Assembly (NCBI GenBank): GCA_015499995.1
Contig: JADNRV010000425.1
Span: 1 to 36,580, forward strand
Direction of reading: 5' to 3'
DNA length: 36,580 nt
Source: Flammula alnicola
Lineage: Eukaryota > Basidiomycota > Agaricomycetes > Agaricales > Strophariaceae
The notes under the pieces are model-generated. The model saw only the letters and a program-made list of their open reading frames with translations, did no database searches and was not told the DNA's origin. Shown here one piece after another: positions 33,201-36,580 of the stretch. The stretch's first letter is position 1. Each line of letters starts with the position of its first letter. The translations under genes were made by a program, and so were the position numbers.

Positions 33201-35984
33201 GCATTAGTGCCTGCCAACACCCCAGGACCCGAAGGACTCGTCGCACGCCCATTACCACTCATCTGCGACCCCGCCGACGAGCCCACGCCCGACGGCCTCC
33301 CCACAGCCTCCTCCTCCACCTCAACGTCCACCACACCCGTCGCGCCCTGGAACGGCGTCTGCAGGTACAGCACCTCCCTCTCCCTGCCCCTAAACACGAA
33401 CCCCATATCCGCCGCGGCCTGCACCAGCGCCGCCTCGTCCGGACTCTGCGCCTTGTACTCCAATTTCCCCGTCTCCTTGTCCAGGTTCGTCAGCACCGTG
33501 TGACAGAGCGCCAGCACCGAGAAGAACCCGTTCAGCTGCCTTGCGTGCGCTGCGTTCTCCGAGTCTGGTTCCGCGTGTATAGCGGACTGTAGGTCCGCGA
33601 TAGCTCGGCGTCGTGGAAGTGGTGTATCACTTTCGGAGTCGCAGTGCTGGTGGACGCGTTCGGCTCCTCGTCGCCAGGAGGAGGAGGAGGCCGGCCAAGT
33701 CAGAAGAGTCGCTGTCCGCCCCTGGACTACTTTTAGGTTTAGTAAGGCCTTTCTCGACGTGGGTCTTGCTTGATTGATACGCGGCGGACGACGAGCCGGA
33801 GGAACGGAGCTGCTCCAGAGGGATCTCAGCGCCCAGATTCTTGGGTTTTTCGCCCTCGGAGATGCCTGCAGGGGGTGCATAGGCAGGCGGCGGGCCCTTC
33901 TCGTCCGGAGAAGGCATCTTTTTGAGGCTGCTTTCCTCCTCTTCCTCCTCCAGTTCATCGCCATTGTACATTTTACCGCCAATGGAGCATTTCCTGAATA
34001 TCATCGAGTTCTACAACGACGGCGTTAAATACCTGGGTTGATAGGAGAGCATGATAAAAGCTCTTGCTTCAACTTACCTGCGTTAATGTACCGGTCTTGT
34101 CTGAAAAAATGTACTCGATTTGGCCTAGGTCATCCGACAAATTCCAGCTACGGGCAAGCGCTGGTTGGTCCTTATGCACCATATTATTGTCGAAGTAGAT
34201 GAAGGCGGCTTGACAAGTCCGCACGAACTCGATGGAAATGTATAGCGAGATGGGCACGATATTCTGAAACCTATACGTGGGCAAAGAAGGTGGAGAAACC
34301 GATCAGGAGCAACAAGGATGAGATGAAGAGCGCCACATACGTGATGAGAGCAAAGGCGAAAGTGATGAGTCCGTTGATGGAGGGGTTATCACCCGAGCGG
34401 TTGTCATCATATAACCACGGTGCACCTTCTGGATAATCTCGATGTTCAAGTACTGAATCGACAATACCACATGCGATAGCCATAAGCGCTAGAAGGAGTA
34501 AGTTGACGAAGCTTTAAGAGACAAATCAAATCAAAAAAAGGTTCCAAAAATCAATTTCTCGACAGCAGCCTTTGGAGAGAAAAAACACATACACTTGAGG
34601 GTTCATTTGCCTCTCCACCTTACTCCTCTTACTCGGCGTCCCACCCGAATTCATCACGATCCTCGTATCCTCGCCCGTGTACAGTACAACGCCCACAACC
34701 CAGCCCGTATTCCTCAGCACCGTCCCTCTCAGCAACATCATCTGCATATCCACCGGAAACGTCTCCTTCCCAACCTTGACCGCCGCATTCAGCTTGTACA
34801 TGTTCACGTCCGGGCGGTCACCCTCCAACCGGAACGCATTATGCGGCGACGCACACTCCGCTGCGTTGCGGAGGTGCGTCAGCGCCGGGACGGCATTGCG
34901 GGACTTCAAGTTCGTCTCGCCATCGAGGTTCTTCGTCTCCACGAACGCGACGTTCTCGTCCTCCGAGGTCGCGCAGATGAGGATGTCCGCGGGTAGAGAC
35001 TCATTGTCCATGATCTTGACAAAGTCGCCCACCGCCATGTCCTCCCATGCCGTGTTCTTCCAATGGGGGCGGTTCAAATCAGGACCTGCTGCTGTTGCTG
35101 CGAGGCCATCACCGTGGCCTCTGTGACTGTGTCCATGCCGAGAGCCGAGGATGGAGGGGAGGTAGTGGTGCTCCTCGACGACATCGTCGAATTCGAGATG
35201 CTCTGATGGGTGCACAGGAGGCGTAGTAATACCTTCGAGCTCCTCGCCCATGGGGTTGGCGCGCTTGACTTTCTTGATTCCGCGCCTGTATGTACGCAGC
35301 ACACCCCGGACGAACGCCCTGCTCTTGCGCTGCATGACGTTCGGGTTGACCCACTCGCCGCCTCCGAGAACCCGGACGTGAGCTTTGTTGACTCTGTGGT
35401 CGGACTGGTGCCGTTTGATATCCTCATACCCATCCTTGAGCGCTGTGATGCCGAGTACGATGAGTAGCGGAAGGATGACGAGGCCGGGTGAAATCGTGGA
35501 GAATTTTGGAAAGAACTGCAGGATGGCAATTCCCAAGAAGAAGCTAGCAGAAGAAGTATAATGTTGTTAGCCAGTAATTAAGTACGGACGGATAGCCAGG
35601 AAATGAACACGGAACGGATAACCCGTAATTGCTCAGTGATGATGCAATACCCGGACCACCCATCGAGGACCCTTCTAAAAACAAAAATCGAAGAAAGTAG
35701 GACGTACATATTCGCTACCCGCCTAAACTGCTCAAGCAAATTCCTGGGGATAAAAGTGAAGAGGGTGTACTTTGAGGTGATGACTTGGTTCGTAGGATAG
35801 ATATGTTCAGGCTTCACCCTCCCCTTCGCATCGTGATAATCCTCGGTAAATTCTCGTTGACGAACACCGTCCGCATCGTGCCCGGCCTCTTCTTGCGCGC
35901 AAAGAGATCCTCGACCTTGAACGCAGCGAACTTGTCGTACCAGCTCGCTATGCGAGACTGGTGGTGCAGCTGTGCGGGTGCCAT
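30272..35984 (-). CDS. Dnf1/Dnf2-type P4-ATPase (phospholipid flippase), frame interrupted
   Basis: Fifteen exons: 35984-35708, 35543-34593, 34511-34341, 34270-34078, 34010-32940, 32874-32643, 32575-32007, 31937-31860, 31804-31740, 31668-31585, 31516-31428, 31373-31267, 31209-31117, 31059-30940 and 30883-30272. The length is about 1572 aa if seven apparent one-base losses are allowed for; yeast Dnf1 is about 1571. Seen in order: NQVITSKYTLFTFIPRNL near residue 70, the DGET dephosphorylation motif (about 300), the P4-specific PISLYISIEF in TM4, the phosphorylated DKTGT (about 524), KAQSPDEAALV, SKGAD, GDGANDVSMIQ (about 1150) and C-terminal membrane spans followed by a basic tail. Flippases move aminophospholipids or PC/glycolipids to the cytosolic leaflet, with a Cdc50/Lem3 subunit. 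The losses near 35844, 33690, 33596, 33093, 32964, 32729 and 32655 break the frame; exons 2-4 and 7-15 are clean. Confidence 0.9.
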
Positions 35985-36580
35985 AACTCTGTGTCGGTCG
36001 ACTCCGAGTCTTAACTTGTGGGTTGTAATTTATATAGAAGACAAGAAGATCGTGAGAGTCGTATATTCGGGGTGGGCAGGACTGCGTTGCTCAGGCGCTC
36101 ATAGCCGATGAAGGGAGGGAAGAGAGAGAGAATCCATTAGTCGTGTAAATATGCAAAAAGGAGGACACATTCGCCTGGCCGCTGACAAAACGTCAATCAC
36201 ACACACGCCCATGACTCAGCTCCCTGACATCACTCAAAACATATTTTCACTGAGGCTTTGCATATTTCAATCACTACCCCGCGCAACTACCTCGAGCGCT
36301 AAACTAATACTTGTTGTCCTTTCAGAGACTCGAGGAAGAGCTCAAAATAATTTTAGATTCGTCCGAGGAAACGCACGGAACAACGTACGTCAGCCTGCCA
36401 TTCTCGGCTCGGGAGTCGGCGCGTTCCTCGGGCTGGTGCGGCGATGCACACGATCACTTGTCAATGTTCATCACACCAATCCAAGTGCCAAGAAACATGT
36501 ATAAGGTATCATCAGAATATAAACGAGAGGATCCATCGGCGGACTAATTCCACATGCAAGAAAGTAGATAAAGAATTCAG
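35985..36580. other. Upstream region of the flippase gene / right edge
   Basis: Presumed promoter of the P4-ATPase. No gene recognised. A 59-nt open segment (36326-36384) flanked by a CTTTCAG acceptor and a GTACGT donor could be an internal exon of a plus-strand gene running off the window, but nothing confirms it. Confidence 0.35.

Noticed and set aside
33080..33982. 300-codon minus-strand frame beginning with an Arg-rich sequence
   Set aside because: Its first half is a wrong-phase reading of flippase exon 5; only the second half (from about 33590) is true coding sequence.
35070..35090. GGTTCAAATCA resembling a tRNA B box
   Set aside because: It lies inside clean flippase coding sequence and has no matching tRNA arms.
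36326..36384. Exon-like segment flanked by acceptor and donor (LEEELKIILDSSEETHG)
   Set aside because: Only 59 nt, no recognisable family and no adjoining exon found before the window ends; mentioned only under the edge region.

Overview
The window looks like a piece of an Agaricomycete (mushroom-forming basidiomycete) chromosome. The genes are broken by many short introns, mostly about 50-65 nt, with GT-AG ends. The protein set is fungal and eukaryotic: a Cdc4-type F-box/WD40 protein, a PPIL1-type cyclophilin, D-aminoacyl-tRNA deacylase, glia maturation factor, mitoribosomal Mrp51 and a Dnf-type P4-ATPase. There are also decayed retroelement pieces of a kind familiar from agarics. I see no CRISPR array, rRNA or convincing tRNA.

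Layout. 1-8.2 kb: no intact gene; short broken reading frames and possibly a decayed minus-strand F-box-like gene. 8.8-11.8 kb (+): CDC4-like gene, whose true first exon starts at 8815. 12.8-13.6 kb (-): PPIL1-type cyclophilin, six exons. 13.7-14.5 kb: a 744-bp non-autonomous DNA transposon with 34-bp terminal inverted repeats and an 8-bp target duplication, sitting between the divergent cyclophilin and DTD genes. 14.6-15.7 kb (+): D-aminoacyl-tRNA deacylase, eight exons. 15.7-18.8 kb: a 16-bp tandem repeat and an endonuclease-like retroelement relic. 18.8-21.6 kb (-): ten-exon major facilitator. 21.9-22.5 kb (+): GMF/ADF-family actin regulator. 22.8-24.45 kb (-): Mrp51-like mitoribosomal protein. 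24.86-25.1 kb (+): possible small secreted protein. 26.1-27.4 kb: gag-like retroelement relic. 27.9-29.5 kb (-): single-pass membrane protein with a PPxY tail. 30.3-36.0 kb (-): fifteen-exon Dnf1/2-type phospholipid flippase, whose reading frame is interrupted by seven apparent single-base losses.

Most genes are housekeeping functions (protein turnover, splicing-associated prolyl isomerisation, translation quality control, actin branching, mitochondrial translation, membrane asymmetry). They do not form a pathway or a cluster; they are ordinary fungal neighbours, often sharing divergent promoters. The points most worth a second look are the transposon inserted in a shared promoter and the clustered one-base deletions in the flippase. 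After those come a GC-AG intron in the transporter and several gene-model corrections. I found no clear new biological system. Exon boundaries were worked out by eye from splice consensus, reading phase and family conservation, without an alignment or RNA evidence.
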